Positions 25,542-34,992 are shown, counted from the stretch's first letter. The stretch is 64,000 nucleotides of DNA from Novosphingobium fuchskuhlense (GCF_001519075.1 NZ_KQ954246.1:124001-188000), one strand, 5' to 3'. The notes: generated by a model not told the origin, from the letters alone. Made by a program: numbers and translations.

Positions 25542-25579
25542 GGCCCGCCGTGCGACCGGATCGTGCGGCGGGCCTTTTT
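25542..25579 (+). terminator. Intrinsic terminator of the aceA operon
   Basis: GGCCCGCCG (25542-25550) pairs perfectly with CGGCGGGCC (25566-25574), with additional inner pairing, and is followed by TTTTT (25575-25579). Strong rho-independent terminator 45 bp after the 52-aa gene. Confidence 0.88.
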
Positions 25580-25811
25580 CGTCGGCGGTTCAAGGAAAAC
25601 TTGGGCGGGCTTCAGAAATCCTGATGTGACAATACTCAACTCATTTAGTAGAGAAATTGCGTGCGCCGGGGATGCATCCTCTCCCCTCTCCCAAGTCCCC
25701 GGCGCACCGCGGCTTTTGATGGATGTCAGCTTGCTCCGCGTCACCAACGGCTAAAGCGCACGGACCGGGGCGACCTCGCCAGATTCGTGTTCCCATGATG
25801 GAGATGCGAAT
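25580..25811. other. Non-coding interval holding a small-RNA-like hairpin
   Basis: No convincing gene starts here. The stretch 25620-25660 is AT-rich compared with its surroundings and could hold a promoter. It is followed by the hairpin at 25661-25717. A second short open frame, 25719-25754, is too short to call. Confidence 0.4.
25661..25717 (+). ncRNA. Putative small RNA: long stem with C-rich anti-Shine-Dalgarno loop and U tail
   Basis: GTGCGCCGGGGA (25661-25672) pairs perfectly over 12 bp with TCCCCGGCGCAC (25696-25707), followed by CGCGGCTTTT (TTTT at 25714-25717). The 23-nt loop contains CCTCTCCCCTCTCCC, complementary to GGAG-type ribosome-binding sites. Because the aceA terminator is already closed at 25579, this is not needed as its terminator. 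C-rich hairpin loops are a known feature of alphaproteobacterial trans-acting sRNAs. The 5' end is not defined. Confidence 0.4.
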
Positions 25812-25976
25812 ATGTCCGGACTTTCAAATCCACCCCGCCGTACCCGCAAGCCAGCGCCGCGCCGTGCTGCGGCCAACCTGCGCTTGCCGCATCCTTCGTG
25901 GCGGCTTTCCGGCGAGGCCGAGGCGGCCGGCGCCACCCTTTCGGCCGAAGACTTCTGGCAGAAGCTGGGCCTCTGA
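25812..25976 (+). CDS. Possible small protein (54 aa)
   Basis: 54 codons, MSGLSNPPRRTRKPAPRRAA at the N-terminus and AEDFWQKLGL at the end. GGAG (25800-25803) lies 8 bp before the ATG. The N-terminal half is basic and proline-rich; the C-terminal half looks like a short amphipathic helix. No homologue is recognised. Codon use is ordinary for the window. It is the best-supported coding candidate in the 580-bp interval between the 52-aa gene and the amidotransferase. Confidence 0.42.
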   Translation: MSGLSNPPRRTRKPAPRRAAANLRLPHPSWRLSGEAEAAGATLSAEDFWQKLGL

Positions 25977-26078
25977 CGCAGTGGCCAAGCCACGCTTTGG
26001 CATGGCCAAGATCGTCTCGCTGGCGATAGTCTATCATTTTGGTAGAATATCTTCGCCGACTCGGGAGCCTGCTTGTTC

Positions 26079-26774
26079 ATGAAGACTGCCCTGATCATTC
26101 GCCATGTGCCGCGCGAAGGCGTTGCGGGGTTCCGCGCGCCGATCGAGGCGGCGGGCTATGTGATCGACCGGGTCGACGTGGATGATCAGGACTTCCACGC
26201 GCTCGACCTCGTCGCGCCCGATCTCGTCGTGATGATGGGCGGGCCGATGGGGGTCTACGAACGCGAGGCGCATCCGTGGATTTCGTGCCAGCTAAAATTG
26301 CTCGCGCGGCGGTTGGCGGCGGACCGGCCGACGCTGGGTGTGTGTTTCGGCGCGCAGATGATCGCGGCGGCGCTGGGGGCCGAAGTCTTTGCGGGGCCGG
26401 AGAAGGAGATCGGCTTCGGCCCGGTGACGGTGCATGATGCGGCGGGGCCGCTGCGCCATCTGGCCGAGGTGCCGGTGCTGCACTGGCACGGCGATACTTT
26501 CACCTTGCCCGAAGGCGCGGAGCTGCTGGCTTCGAGTTCGCTCTACGCGCACCAGGCCTTTCGGCGCGGGCACAACGTGCTGGCGCTGCAGTTCCATGCC
26601 GAAATGGGCGAGGACGAGCGCTTCGAGGACTGGATTGCGCAGGACAGCGACTATCTGGCCGCCGCCGGGCGCTGCCCGGATGCGCTGCGTTCGGATCATG
26701 CGGCGCATGGGCCGGGAGCAGTGGCGGCAGGGCGGGCGATGATCGCCGAGTGGCTGGCTGGGCTCGCGGCCTAG
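26079..26774 (+). CDS. Class I glutamine amidotransferase-like protein
   Basis: 231 residues from ATG 26079 (MKTALIIRHVPREG); a TTG two codons earlier has better spacing to GGGAG (26063-26067). The triad is present: Cys in LGVCFGAQMIAAALG (about residue 89), His and Glu in ALQFHAEMGEDE. The oxyanion segment MMGGPMGVYE is also there. Stand-alone GMP-synthase-like amidotransferases of this kind are of unknown substrate (compare GAT1_2.1 and YfeJ types). Converges with the aminotransferase gene with a 4-bp overlap. Confidence 0.9.
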   Translation: MKTALIIRHVPREGVAGFRAPIEAAGYVIDRVDVDDQDFHALDLVAPDLVVMMGGPMGVYEREAHPWISCQLKLLARRLAADRPTLGVCFGAQMIAAALGAEVFAGPEKEIGFGPVTVHDAAGPLRHLAEVPVLHWHGDTFTLPEGAELLASSSLYAHQAFRRGHNVLALQFHAEMGEDERFEDWIAQDSDYLAAAGRCPDALRSDHAAHGPGAVAAGRAMIAEWLAGLAA

Positions 26775-27937
26775 AGCCCCGCGCGCCATCGGCTGAGGCG
26801 CAGGACGGCGTCTTCCAGCATTGCGGGCGGCTTGCAGTGGCACAGGCGCACGATGGTGGTGGGGCCGCGATCACCTTCCCAGAGCGCGGATAGCGGGATC
26901 GAGGCGACGCCCGCCTCGCGCACGGCGCGTTCGCTGAAGGTGCGATCATCAAGCGCGATACCGCTCGCGGCGAGGTCGATGCAGGCGAACCACGTGGCGT
27001 TGCTCTCGAGCACGGCGAAACCGGCCGCCGCAAGGCCCTCTATCAGCACGATGCGCGAGGCGGACCATTCGGCGTGGAGCCCCTGGGTGATCGCCGGGTC
27101 GGCGAGGCCCTCGGCGGCGGCCCATTGCAGCATCGGCGGCGTGGTGAAGGTGAGGAACTGGTGCGCCTTGGCGAGCACCGCCGCGAGTGCGGCATCGCCG
27201 ATCATCCAGCCGACCTTCCAGCCCGTCGCGCCGAAGATCTTGCCCGCCGAGCCGATCTTGATAGTGCGCTCCGCCATTCCCGGCTGCGCCATGAGCGAGC
27301 GGTGGACGCGGCCATCGAAGCGCACGGCTTCCCACACCTCGTCGCAGATGGCGACAAGATCGTGCTCGCAGGCGATGGCCGCGAGGAGGGCAAGCTCTTC
27401 GGGGCTGGCGACCGAGCCGGTGGGATTGAGCGGATCGTTGAGGATCAGCGCGCGGGTGCGGGGCGTGATCGCGGTGCGGATCGCGGTTTCGTCATAGTGC
27501 CAGCCGGGCGGGGCGAGCGGCACGAAGACCGGCACGCCGCCGGCGCGGCGGACCAGCGGGGCATAGGCATCGTAAGCCGGAGCGAACAGGAGCACTTCAT
27601 CGCCGCCGCCGACGACGGCGAGGATCGCGGCGGCGATCGCCTCGGTCGCGCCCGAGGTGACGACAACCTGATCGCGGGTGAGGGCAAGGCCCTGTTCGCG
27701 GGCGTAGAAGGCCGAGACCGCGTCGCGCAGTTCAGGCACGCCCATGCTCGGCGGGTATTGCTGCGAGCGCGTTTCCATCGCGCGCAGGGCGGCGGCAGTG
27801 AGCGCGGCGGGCGGCGGGCTGTCGGGAAAGCCTTGCCCCAGATTGATCGCGCCGAGGCTGCGGGCGAGGCCCGACATGTGCTCGAACACGGTGACGGGCA
27901 TTTCGGCGTAGATCGGATTGAGGTGAAGCTGGGTCAT
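26771..27937 (-). CDS. PLP-dependent aminotransferase, methionine/kynurenine class I type
   Basis: 388 residues from MTQLHLNPIYAEMPVTVFEHM; the open frame upstream has no support and overlaps the RTX gene. Shows LGQGFPDSPPP, the SGATEAIAAAIL segment, NDPLNPTGSVAS, CDEVWEAVRFDG and the PLP-lysine loop KIGSAGKIFGATGWKVGW. This pattern matches YbdL/kynurenine aminotransferase I-like enzymes that transaminate methionine or aromatic amino acids. Divergent from the RTX gene. Confidence 0.93.
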   Translation of the reverse strand: MTQLHLNPIYAEMPVTVFEHMSGLARSLGAINLGQGFPDSPPPAALTAAALRAMETRSQQYPPSMGVPELRDAVSAFYAREQGLALTRDQVVVTSGATEAIAAAILAVVGGGDEVLLFAPAYDAYAPLVRRAGGVPVFVPLAPPGWHYDETAIRTAITPRTRALILNDPLNPTGSVASPEELALLAAIACEHDLVAICDEVWEAVRFDGRVHRSLMAQPGMAERTIKIGSAGKIFGATGWKVGWMIGDAALAAVLAKAHQFLTFTTPPMLQWAAAEGLADPAITQGLHAEWSASRIVLIEGLAAAGFAVLESNATWFACIDLAASGIALDDRTFSERAVREAGVASIPLSALWEGDRGPTTIVRLCHCKPPAMLEDAVLRLSRWRAGL

Positions 27938-28076
27938 CGCGCGACACGCTAGCGCGCCCGGCGCTGCCCGCACGCAAAAAATTTTTCCTGCGCGGCTGAC
28001 CCGGTTTCCGCCGCGCTGACGCCTTTGCTTTCTGAACAGGCCGCACGGGCCTGCGGGAGCGAAGGAGCCTTGCGCG

Positions 28077-30788
28077 ATGACACTGGTGCGGATGAATGCC
28101 CTCGACCTGGGCGGCGGATACGACGTGCAGTTCGATGCAGGGACGAACAGCGATCTGCTGGTGCGCGCGGCCGAGGGCGGCAACTTCCTCTCGCGCCTGT
28201 CCGACGAGGGCGTGCGCACCACGCTTGCGGCGAACTACACCCAGGGCAACTACAATTACGGCGGGATCCAGCAGCTCACCGGTGGCGGCTGGGCGGTCTA
28301 CGGCACGATTTACAGCGGCGGCGGCCGCGGGTTGATGATCCAGATGTACGATGCATCCGGCAAGCCCATTGGCACCGATATCCAGCCGATGCGGGAGCAG
28401 GGCGACGATCCGCTTTCGGGCACGGGTTACACCGTCACGCCGACCGCGAACGGCGGGTTTGCAGTGACCTACAGCTCGGACGCGTCCTCGAGCACGCAAG
28501 TGGCGCTCCATTATTCACAAGGCGGTGTGCCGCAGACCTACCAGCTCAATGAGGCGAGCGATGTACGCATCCGCTATTATGATGCGACCGGGAAGGCGTT
28601 GGGACCATCCAGCATCGCTTCGACCGACAGCGTCACGATCAACGGCGCTTCGACCAACCGGCAGGCCGACAACCAGTATATCCACGATAGCGACACGCTG
28701 ACCGGTGGGCAGGTCGCCTACGTCTACTACGACCGCGTGCAGGTCGGGCAGGATGCGGCGGTGGGTGGCGGCATCCATGGGCAGGATACGCTCACCGTGC
28801 AGGTCTCGACCGGGAGCGGCGCACCGGGCACGCCGATCCGGGTCGACCAGATTCCCTTCTACACAGGCAATGGTGGCGGCGACCCCGGGGTCAACACGCT
28901 GGACAGCGGGACGGCCGCCAATGTCGTCAAGCTGCCGGCCGGCGGCTTTGCGGTGATCTGGTCGGAAAGCAGCTACGGCGGGCCGGGCAATGCGTTCGAT
29001 GGCTGGGACGTCAAGATCCGCTATTTCGATGCGGCTGGCAACGCCACCACGGACGCGCTGACGTTCCTGACGCGCGGCACCGACCTCGGCAATGTCACCA
29101 AGTACATCTGGGCCGAGGCACTGCCCGACGGACGGATCGCAGTGGCCTGGCAGGACGGCCTCGCCGGGGTGAACGGCACGTCGGCGGTCGATGCCTATGC
29201 CGGGGTGCTGAGCGCGGGCGGGGCGACCTTTGCCGAGCACCAGCGGATCAATCCCGATGCGGCCGTGGCCACGCAGACTTTCAGCATTTACGACCTCGCC
29301 GTGCGCAGCGACGGCACCTTCGACGTGGCCTATACCGACGCACGGCCGCGGGACGATGGATCGGGCTTCAACCTCAACCACACCGTGATCGAGCGCTTCT
29401 CGCTGGGCACGGGCGTGACCGGCGAGACCTTTGGCGGCACGGCCGGCGACGATAGCCACAACGGCACGGCGGGCGACGATCTCATCACGGGGTGGGACGG
29501 CAATGACGTGCTGGGCGGCGCGGGCGGCAACGACCGGATCGAAGGCGGGCGCGGTGACGATACGCTCTCTGGCGGGAATGGCGCAGACGTCCTCGCCGGG
29601 GGCGAGGGCAACGACACGCTGCTGGGCGGCGCCGGGGCGGACCGGTTCTTTGGCGGCAACGGCACCGACACGGTCAGCTATGAGGGCAGCGGACGCGGCG
29701 TGGCAGCAAGCCTTGCAGTGCACGGCGCCAGCGGCGGCGATGCTGGCGGTGACACATTCAATGGCATCGAGAATCTCACCGGAACCGCCTATGCCGACAC
29801 GCTGACCGGGGACGGCGGTGCCAACACGCTGACCGGCGGTGCGGGCAACGACCGGCTCGACGGACGCGGCGGTGTGGATACACTGATCGGCGGCAGCGGC
29901 AACGACCGCTACCTGATCGACGATGCCGGCGACACGGTGATCGAGGCACCCGGCGGGGGCAAGGATGTCGCTTATGTCGCGGCCAACAACTATGTGATGG
30001 CGGCGGGGCTGGAGCAGGTGGTGCTGACGGGCACGGCCTATACCGCGACGGGCAATGCCGAGGCGAACATCCTGCGTGCGGCGACCGGCGGCACCCATGT
30101 GCTCTATGGCATGGGCGGGAACGACATCCTCATCGGCGGGACCGGGGCCGACGTGCTCTATGGCGGCACCGGCAACGATGCCTACTACATCGACAATGCC
30201 GATGATCAGATCGGCGAGAGCGCGGGCGAGGGGAACGACGTCGTCGTGACGAAGGTCACCTACACCCTGCCGGGGCAGGTCGAGCGCATGGTGCTGGCCG
30301 GATCGGCTGCGATCAACGGCAAGGGCAACGAGCTGGTCAACAGCATTGCCGGCAACGCGGGCGCGAATCGGCTGGAAGGCATGGCCGGCAACGACCGGCT
30401 CGCGGGCGGCGGCGGGGACGATGTGCTGTCGGGCGGTGCGGGCCGCGATACGCTGATCGGCGGTGCGGGCGCGGACGCTTTCCGCTTTGCCGACTGGGGC
30501 GCGCAGGATGGCGGGTTCGACCAGATCGTCGACTTCGTGCACGGCACTGATCGGATCGAGATCCAGCGCTACTACTACGGCGCGGTCAAGACGGAGGCGG
30601 GGGCGCTGGGCGTGGCCGAGTTCACCGTGGGCACGGCCGCGACGACGGCGGACCACCGCTTCATCTACAACCAGAGCGAAGGCGTGCTCTATTACGACGC
30701 CGACGGCAGCGGGGCAGGCGCGAAGATCGCCTTGGCCCATCTGCAGGGCAATCCGGTGCTCGATGCCGGCGATATCGTGATGATCTGA
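28077..30788 (+). CDS. RTX (haemolysin-type Ca2+-binding) repeat protein
   Basis: 903 residues, start ATG preceded by AAGGAG (28062-28067). The N-terminal half (about 1-450) is built of beta-rich repeats of the type GGWAVYG...YDASGKPIG and GGFAVTY, as in large secreted RTX proteins. From about residue 460 there are GGxGxDxLx Ca2+-binding nonapeptides in several blocks, ending with a typical [11 protein letters not shown] and [19 protein letters not shown]-terminal type I secretion region. No signal peptide. No enzymatic domain is recognised. No HlyB/HlyD/TolC genes are nearby. The next genes are an ECF sigma factor and a kinase. Confidence 0.93.
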   Translation: MTLVRMNALDLGGGYDVQFDAGTNSDLLVRAAEGGNFLSRLSDEGVRTTLAANYTQGNYNYGGIQQLTGGGWAVYGTIYSGGGRGLMIQMYDASGKPIGTDIQPMREQGDDPLSGTGYTVTPTANGGFAVTYSSDASSSTQVALHYSQGGVPQTYQLNEASDVRIRYYDATGKALGPSSIASTDSVTINGASTNRQADNQYIHDSDTLTGGQVAYVYYDRVQVGQDAAVGGGIHGQDTLTVQVSTGSGAPGTPIRVDQIPFYTGNGGGDPGVNTLDSGTAANVVKLPAGGFAVIWSESSYGGPGNAFDGWDVKIRYFDAAGNATTDALTFLTRGTDLGNVTKYIWAEALPDGRIAVAWQDGLAGVNGTSAVDAYAGVLSAGGATFAEHQRINPDAAVATQTFSIYDLAVRSDGTFDVAYTDARPRDDGSGFNLNHTVIERFSLGTGVTGETFGGTAGDDSHNGTAGDDLITGWDGNDVLGGAGGNDRIEGGRGDDTLSGGNGADVLAGGEGNDTLLGGAGADRFFGGNGTDTVSYEGSGRGVAASLAVHGASGGDAGGDTFNGIENLTGTAYADTLTGDGGANTLTGGAGNDRLDGRGGVDTLIGGSGNDRYLIDDAGDTVIEAPGGGKDVAYVAANNYVMAAGLEQVVLTGTAYTATGNAEANILRAATGGTHVLYGMGGNDILIGGTGADVLYGGTGNDAYYIDNADDQIGESAGEGNDVVVTKVTYTLPGQVERMVLAGSAAINGKGNELVNSIAGNAGANRLEGMAGNDRLAGGGGDDVLSGGAGRDTLIGGAGADAFRFADWGAQDGGFDQIVDFVHGTDRIEIQRYYYGAVKTEAGALGVAEFTVGTAATTADHRFIYNQSEGVLYYDADGSGAGAKIALAHLQGNPVLDAGDIVMI

Positions 30789-30876
30789 GCGGTGGCCCGC
30801 GCCGGACCGGCGGTAAACATGGTTGCCATCGCGGCCCCCGCACGTCACCTCTTGCTGCGGCAAGGAGCGGCGGGGC

Positions 30877-31470
30877 GTGGGCGACGGGAACAGCGGGCAC
30901 GAGGAAGCGGAGCCGACCGGAGCTGGACCGACGGGTGCTGGCCCGATGGCTGCTGGCCTGGCGGCCGCTGGTCCAACTTCATCCGGCGCGCGCGATGCCC
31001 TGCTCGCCTCGGTCTACGACGAGTTGCGGCAGGCGGCGGCGCGGCTGCTGCGGCGCGATGCGCCCTATCTCACCCTGCAGCCGACCGAACTGGTCAACGA
31101 GGCGGCGCTGCGGCTGATGAAGCTGGAGCGGATGAGCTTCGCCGACCGGCAGCACTTCTTCGCGACGGGCGCGCGGGTGCTGCGGCAGGCGATGATCGAT
31201 GCGATCCGCGCGCGCCGGGCGCGCAAGCGGCAGGCACCGGATGTGGCGATCACGGCGCACGGCGAAGCGGCGATCGATATCGAGGCGCTCGATGCGGCGC
31301 TGGTGCGGCTGGAGGCGGCCTCGCCCGAGCTGGCACGGCTGGTCGAACTGCGCTTCTTCGCCGGGCTTTCAGTGCCCGAAATCGCGGCGCTGTGGCAGGA
31401 ATCCGAAAGTACGGTGAAGCGGCGGTGGAAGGCGGCCCGGCTTTGGCTGGCGGCCGAACTCAAGGACTGA
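30877..31470 (+). CDS. ECF-type RNA polymerase sigma factor (kinase-linked group)
   Basis: 197 residues from GTG 30877, 9 bp after AAGGAG (30862-30867). A low-complexity Gly/Ala/Pro/Thr N-terminus of about 38 residues precedes region 2 (YDELRQAAARLLRRDAP, LQPTELVNEAALRLM) and region 4 (LVELRFFAGLSVPEIAALWQESESTVKRRW, helix-turn-helix). The pattern matches the TIGR02999 sigma subgroup. No anti-sigma gene is next to it; a Ser/Thr kinase follows 4 bp on. Thr66 and Thr70 in region 2.2 are candidate phosphosites by analogy with EcfP (Vibrio) and EcfK (Xanthomonas). Confidence 0.9.
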   Translation: MGDGNSGHEEAEPTGAGPTGAGPMAAGLAAAGPTSSGARDALLASVYDELRQAAARLLRRDAPYLTLQPTELVNEAALRLMKLERMSFADRQHFFATGARVLRQAMIDAIRARRARKRQAPDVAITAHGEAAIDIEALDAALVRLEAASPELARLVELRFFAGLSVPEIAALWQESESTVKRRWKAARLWLAAELKD

Positions 31471-31474
31471 TGGC

Positions 31475-33850
31475 GTGAGCGCCCAGGACGCCCGCGCGCT
31501 TGCCGTGGTCGAGGAGGCGCTGGGAATCGAAGATTCGGCCGCGCGCGCGGCGTTTGTGGCAGCGGCGTGCGGCGAGGACGCGGCCTTGCGCGCGCGGGTG
31601 GCGGAACTGCTCGCGCTGGAGGGCGGCGATGCCCCGTTCCTGCAGACCACCAGCTTTGCCCGCGCCTTCGGCCTGACGGACGTGATTGCCGAGCGGATCG
31701 GCCCCTGGCGCGTGACGGGCGAGATCGCGCGCGGCGGCATGGGGCAGGTGCTGCGCGCCGAGCGCGACGACGGACGCTTTGCCCAGACGGTGGCGATCAA
31801 GCTGATCCGCGCGGACCTGGCAAGCGCGGCAGGCCTTGCGCGCTTTGCCGAGGAGCGGCGGTTTCTGGCGCGGCTGCGGCATCCGGGGATCGTGCGCATC
31901 CTTGATGGCGGCGAATACGAGGACCGGCCCTGGCTGGCGATGGACCTGATCGAGGGCCTGCCGGTGACCGAGGCGCTGGAGCAGGCGAAGGCGGGGCGGG
32001 ATACGAGGCTCGATGCGTTCGAGGCGATCTGCGAAGCCGTGGCACACGCCCACCGCAATCTGGTGATCCACGCCGATCTCAAGCCCAGCAATATCCTGAT
32101 GGGCGCGGACGGGGCGGTCCATCTGCTCGACTTCGGGATCGCGCGGCTTGTCGGCGATCTGGCGGACGGGGCCGGTGTTTCGGCTCCGTCCCCGCTGACC
32201 AAGGGCTATGCCGCGCCCGAGCGCACCGGGGGCGCCGCGCCGACCGTGGCCAGCGACGTGTTCTCGCTCGGTATGCTGCTCGTGCAGATGCTGACAAGCC
32301 GGCTGGCCGACGGGACAGCGCCGGTCCTGCCCGGTTCTGTGCTGCCCGCCGGCTGGCTGGAGGGCGACCTTGCGGCGATCGCGGCCAAGGCCCTCGCGGT
32401 GGATCTGGCGGACCGCTACCCCGATGTGGCGGCGCTGCTTTCGGACCTGCGGCGGCACCGCGCCAGCCTGCCGGTGCTGGCACGTCTTTCCGGGCCCTGG
32501 CAGAACGCGCCCTGGGGCTATGTCGCGGGGCGGTTTGCCCGGCGGCATCGGCGCGGGCTGGCCCTGGCGGGGGCGGCGTTTGCGATGCTGGCCGCGACGA
32601 GCGTGGTGGCGAGCCTTTCGTGGTGGCGCGCGGAGCGGGTGCGGGCCGAGGCAGAGGCGCGCTTCGCCGATGCGCGCGGCGCAGCGAACACGATGCTCCA
32701 CACTACCTTGCCCCGGCTGGAAAGCATGCCCGGCACGCTGCCCTTGCGCGCCGAAACCGCCGCGGCCGCGCAGGCCTATCTCGACCGGCTGGTGGCGAGC
32801 CCCGAAAGTTCCGAGGCGGTGCGGATCGAGGCGGCGGGAGGCCTGCTTCTCCTGGCACAGCATCTGGCCGGCGCAGGACGGCCCAATCTGGGCCAGCCGG
32901 ACCGAGCCGATGCCGACCTCAGGCGTGCCGATGCGCTGCTGGCGCCGATCGCCTCAGCCCGCGCGCGGCAGTTGCGGGCGCGGGTGCTGCTCGAGCGGGT
33001 GCGGCTGGCCGCGTTCATGCAGGCCGACATCACGGCGGCAGAGGCATTGGCCAAAGAGGCTGATGCGCTGATTGCTGCGCTGCCGCCGGACCAGATGCTC
33101 GCGCGCAGCCGGGCGGCCGTGCTGGCGGAACTGCGCGGCTGGCAGGGCCGCTTTGCCGAGGAGGCGCAACTGGCCGACGCCGCGCTGGCGCTGATCCCGC
33201 CCGGCACGCGCTGGGACGACAGCCTTGATCGCAACCGCCTCATGGCCAGCAAGGCGGAGGCGCTCTATTATCAGGACAAGCCTGCCGAGGCGCTGCCGCT
33301 CTATAGCGCCGCGCTCGGAGAACTGCGGGCGCTGCGCCGACTTTATCCCGCGCACCCCTATCTGCCCGGCGCGGAAAGCGTGGCGGCGTGGAGCCTGGGC
33401 GTGACGCTGACCGAACTGAAACGTCCGGCCGAGGCGCTGGCGGTGCTGGACGGCGCGGAGGCGGCTGCGCGCGAGGCCCTGCGCCTCGATCCGGCCGATC
33501 ATGAGGCACGCCGCCGCCTGCGTGTCGTGCGCAATGCCCATGCCCAGGCGCTGGGCCTGACGGGGCAGACCGATGCGGCGCTGGCGCTCCTCGCGCAGGT
33601 CAGGGCCGAGGACGAGGCGCTGCTTCAGGCCGAGCCCAGCCCGCTCCATTCGCGCGATCTGGTGTTCGATCATGCGCTGCTGGGCGAGACGCTCGACGTG
33701 GCGGGGCGCAAGACCGAGGCCTGCGTGGCCGACCGCGAGACGCTGCGACGCTATGACGATCTTGCCGCGCGCGGGCTGATCACCGGGCTCGACGCCAAGG
33801 CGAACATCGCGCTGCTGAAGCGGCGCGTGGCCCTGAACTGCAAGGCCTGA
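31475..33850 (+). CDS. Transmembrane Ser/Thr protein kinase with periplasmic TPR-like domain
   Basis: 791 residues from GTG. An N-terminal helical segment (about 1-70) is followed by a Pkn2/Hanks-type kinase domain (about 78-335): glycine loop GEIARGGMGQV, VAIK Lys109, catalytic loop HADLKPSN with Asp201, DFG 219-221 and APE in AAPER. The usual HRD Arg is Ala. One transmembrane helix (about 361-383) leads to a helical, TPR-like C-terminal region (about 390-785). It directly follows the sigma gene and probably phosphorylates it after sensing an envelope signal; that pairing is known in related systems but inferred here. Confidence 0.92.
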   Translation: MSAQDARALAVVEEALGIEDSAARAAFVAAACGEDAALRARVAELLALEGGDAPFLQTTSFARAFGLTDVIAERIGPWRVTGEIARGGMGQVLRAERDDGRFAQTVAIKLIRADLASAAGLARFAEERRFLARLRHPGIVRILDGGEYEDRPWLAMDLIEGLPVTEALEQAKAGRDTRLDAFEAICEAVAHAHRNLVIHADLKPSNILMGADGAVHLLDFGIARLVGDLADGAGVSAPSPLTKGYAAPERTGGAAPTVASDVFSLGMLLVQMLTSRLADGTAPVLPGSVLPAGWLEGDLAAIAAKALAVDLADRYPDVAALLSDLRRHRASLPVLARLSGPWQNAPWGYVAGRFARRHRRGLALAGAAFAMLAATSVVASLSWWRAERVRAEAEARFADARGAANTMLHTTLPRLESMPGTLPLRAETAAAAQAYLDRLVASPESSEAVRIEAAGGLLLLAQHLAGAGRPNLGQPDRADADLRRADALLAPIASARARQLRARVLLERVRLAAFMQADITAAEALAKEADALIAALPPDQMLARSRAAVLAELRGWQGRFAEEAQLADAALALIPPGTRWDDSLDRNRLMASKAEALYYQDKPAEALPLYSAALGELRALRRLYPAHPYLPGAESVAAWSLGVTLTELKRPAEALAVLDGAEAAAREALRLDPADHEARRRLRVVRNAHAQALGLTGQTDAALALLAQVRAEDEALLQAEPSPLHSRDLVFDHALLGETLDVAGRKTEACVADRETLRRYDDLAARGLITGLDAKANIALLKRRVALNCKA

Positions 33851-33882
33851 ACAGCAGGGCCTGCACGGCAACAAAAGAATGC

Positions 33883-33957
33883 TGGCTGGGGCGGCAGGAT
33901 TCGAACCTGCGGATGCCGGTACCAAAAACCGGTGCCTTACCACTTGGCGACGCCCCA
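33883..33957 (-). tRNA. tRNA-Gln (anticodon TTG)
   Basis: The minus strand gives TGGGGCG...CGCCCCA as a 7-bp acceptor stem, discriminator G and an encoded CCA. The T arm GCAGGTTCGAATCCTGC and an anticodon arm CCGGT-TTTTGGT-ACCGG with TTG in the loop are present. 75 nt including CCA. Confidence 0.97.
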
Positions 33958-34039
33958 GCGGGAACGCGCGCTTATAGCGGCGAGTGCATGAATGAAAAGG
34001 GGCGGATGGGGCAGGATTTCGCCCCATCCGCTTTAAAAC

Positions 34040-34885
34040 TTAAAGCGTGCCTTCGGGCAGCGCCGCAAAATCGGCGGCGCTGTGGCGTTCGAGGATGCCC
34101 TTGTTGGTGTTGACGAGCCGGCCGCGCTTCGCACCCGGGCGCGCGTCGATCTCCGCCACCCAGCGGCCGACAGCCTCGTATTCGTGCATCGAAAGGAACG
34201 TCGCCGCATCGCCATAGGCTTCGCCGCGGTAGATGTTCCCCAGCCACGGATAGGCCGCCATATCGGCGATCGTGTAGTCGTCACCGGCGAGGAAGCGGGT
34301 CTTCTTCAGCTGGTTGTTGGCGACATCGAACAGGCGCTTGGTTTCCATGGAATAGCGATCGATCGCGTATTCGATCTTGAACGGCGCATAGGCGTAGAAG
34401 TGGCCGAAGCCGCCGCCCATGAAGGGGGCCGAGCCGACCTGCCAGAACAGCCACGAGAGCACCTCGGCGCGCGCCGGGCCGGAGGCGGGCAGGAACTGGC
34501 CGAACTTCTCCGCAAGGTGGACCAGCATCGCGCCCGATTCGAACAGGCGGAACGGCTCGGGCCCGCTCTTGTCGAGCATCGCGGGGATCTTGGAATTCGG
34601 GTTGAGATCGACAAAGCCGCTGCCGAACTGGTCGCCTTCGAAGATCTTGATCAGCCAGGCGTCATATTCGGCTTCCTTGATGCCGAGCTCGAGCAGCTCC
34701 TCGAGCATGATGGTGACCTTCTGGCCGTTGGGCGTGCCGAGCGAATAGAGCTGGAAGGGATGCTCGCCGACCGGAAGCTCCACGTCCTTCTGCGCGCCGG
34801 CGGTGGGGCGGTTGACGCCCGCAAAGGCCCCGCCATTGGCTTTGTCCCAGACCCAGACCTTGGGGGGCACGTATTCTTCGGACAT
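34040..34885 (-). CDS. yghU: YghU-like glutathione S-transferase
   Basis: 281 residues from MSEEYVPPKVWVWD, with AAGGAGAG before the ATG; the 27-codon extension is not conserved. Thioredoxin-like N-domain with LYSLGTPNGQKVTIMLEEL (about residues 50-68), NPNSKIPAMLD and LFESGAMLVHLAEKFG for glutathione binding, then an all-helical C-domain with DYTIADMAAYPWL. YghU-class enzymes have disulphide-bond oxidoreductase and peroxidase activity. Followed on the same strand by gph. Confidence 0.95.
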   Translation of the reverse strand: MSEEYVPPKVWVWDKANGGAFAGVNRPTAGAQKDVELPVGEHPFQLYSLGTPNGQKVTIMLEELLELGIKEAEYDAWLIKIFEGDQFGSGFVDLNPNSKIPAMLDKSGPEPFRLFESGAMLVHLAEKFGQFLPASGPARAEVLSWLFWQVGSAPFMGGGFGHFYAYAPFKIEYAIDRYSMETKRLFDVANNQLKKTRFLAGDDYTIADMAAYPWLGNIYRGEAYGDAATFLSMHEYEAVGRWVAEIDARPGAKRGRLVNTNKGILERHSAADFAALPEGTL

Positions 34886-34992
34886 GAGACTCTCCTTGGG
34901 GAAGGTTGGGTTTGGTCTGAGAGTGGCGCTGCCGGACGCGGTTGGCAAGGCGGCGAGGGGGTGCACATTTTGTTCGTCAGGTTAACGTTTTT

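Noticed and set aside
29445..29660. Regular repeats that could suggest a CRISPR array
   Set aside because: The period is 27 nt and in frame, encoding GGxGxD nonapeptides, with no conserved repeat-spacer structure.
28515..30863. Long minus-strand open frame (782 aa) opposite the first RTX gene
   Set aside because: Antisense shadow of the repeat gene; in high-GC genomes the complementary frame often stays open. It lacks family motifs and a ribosome-binding site.
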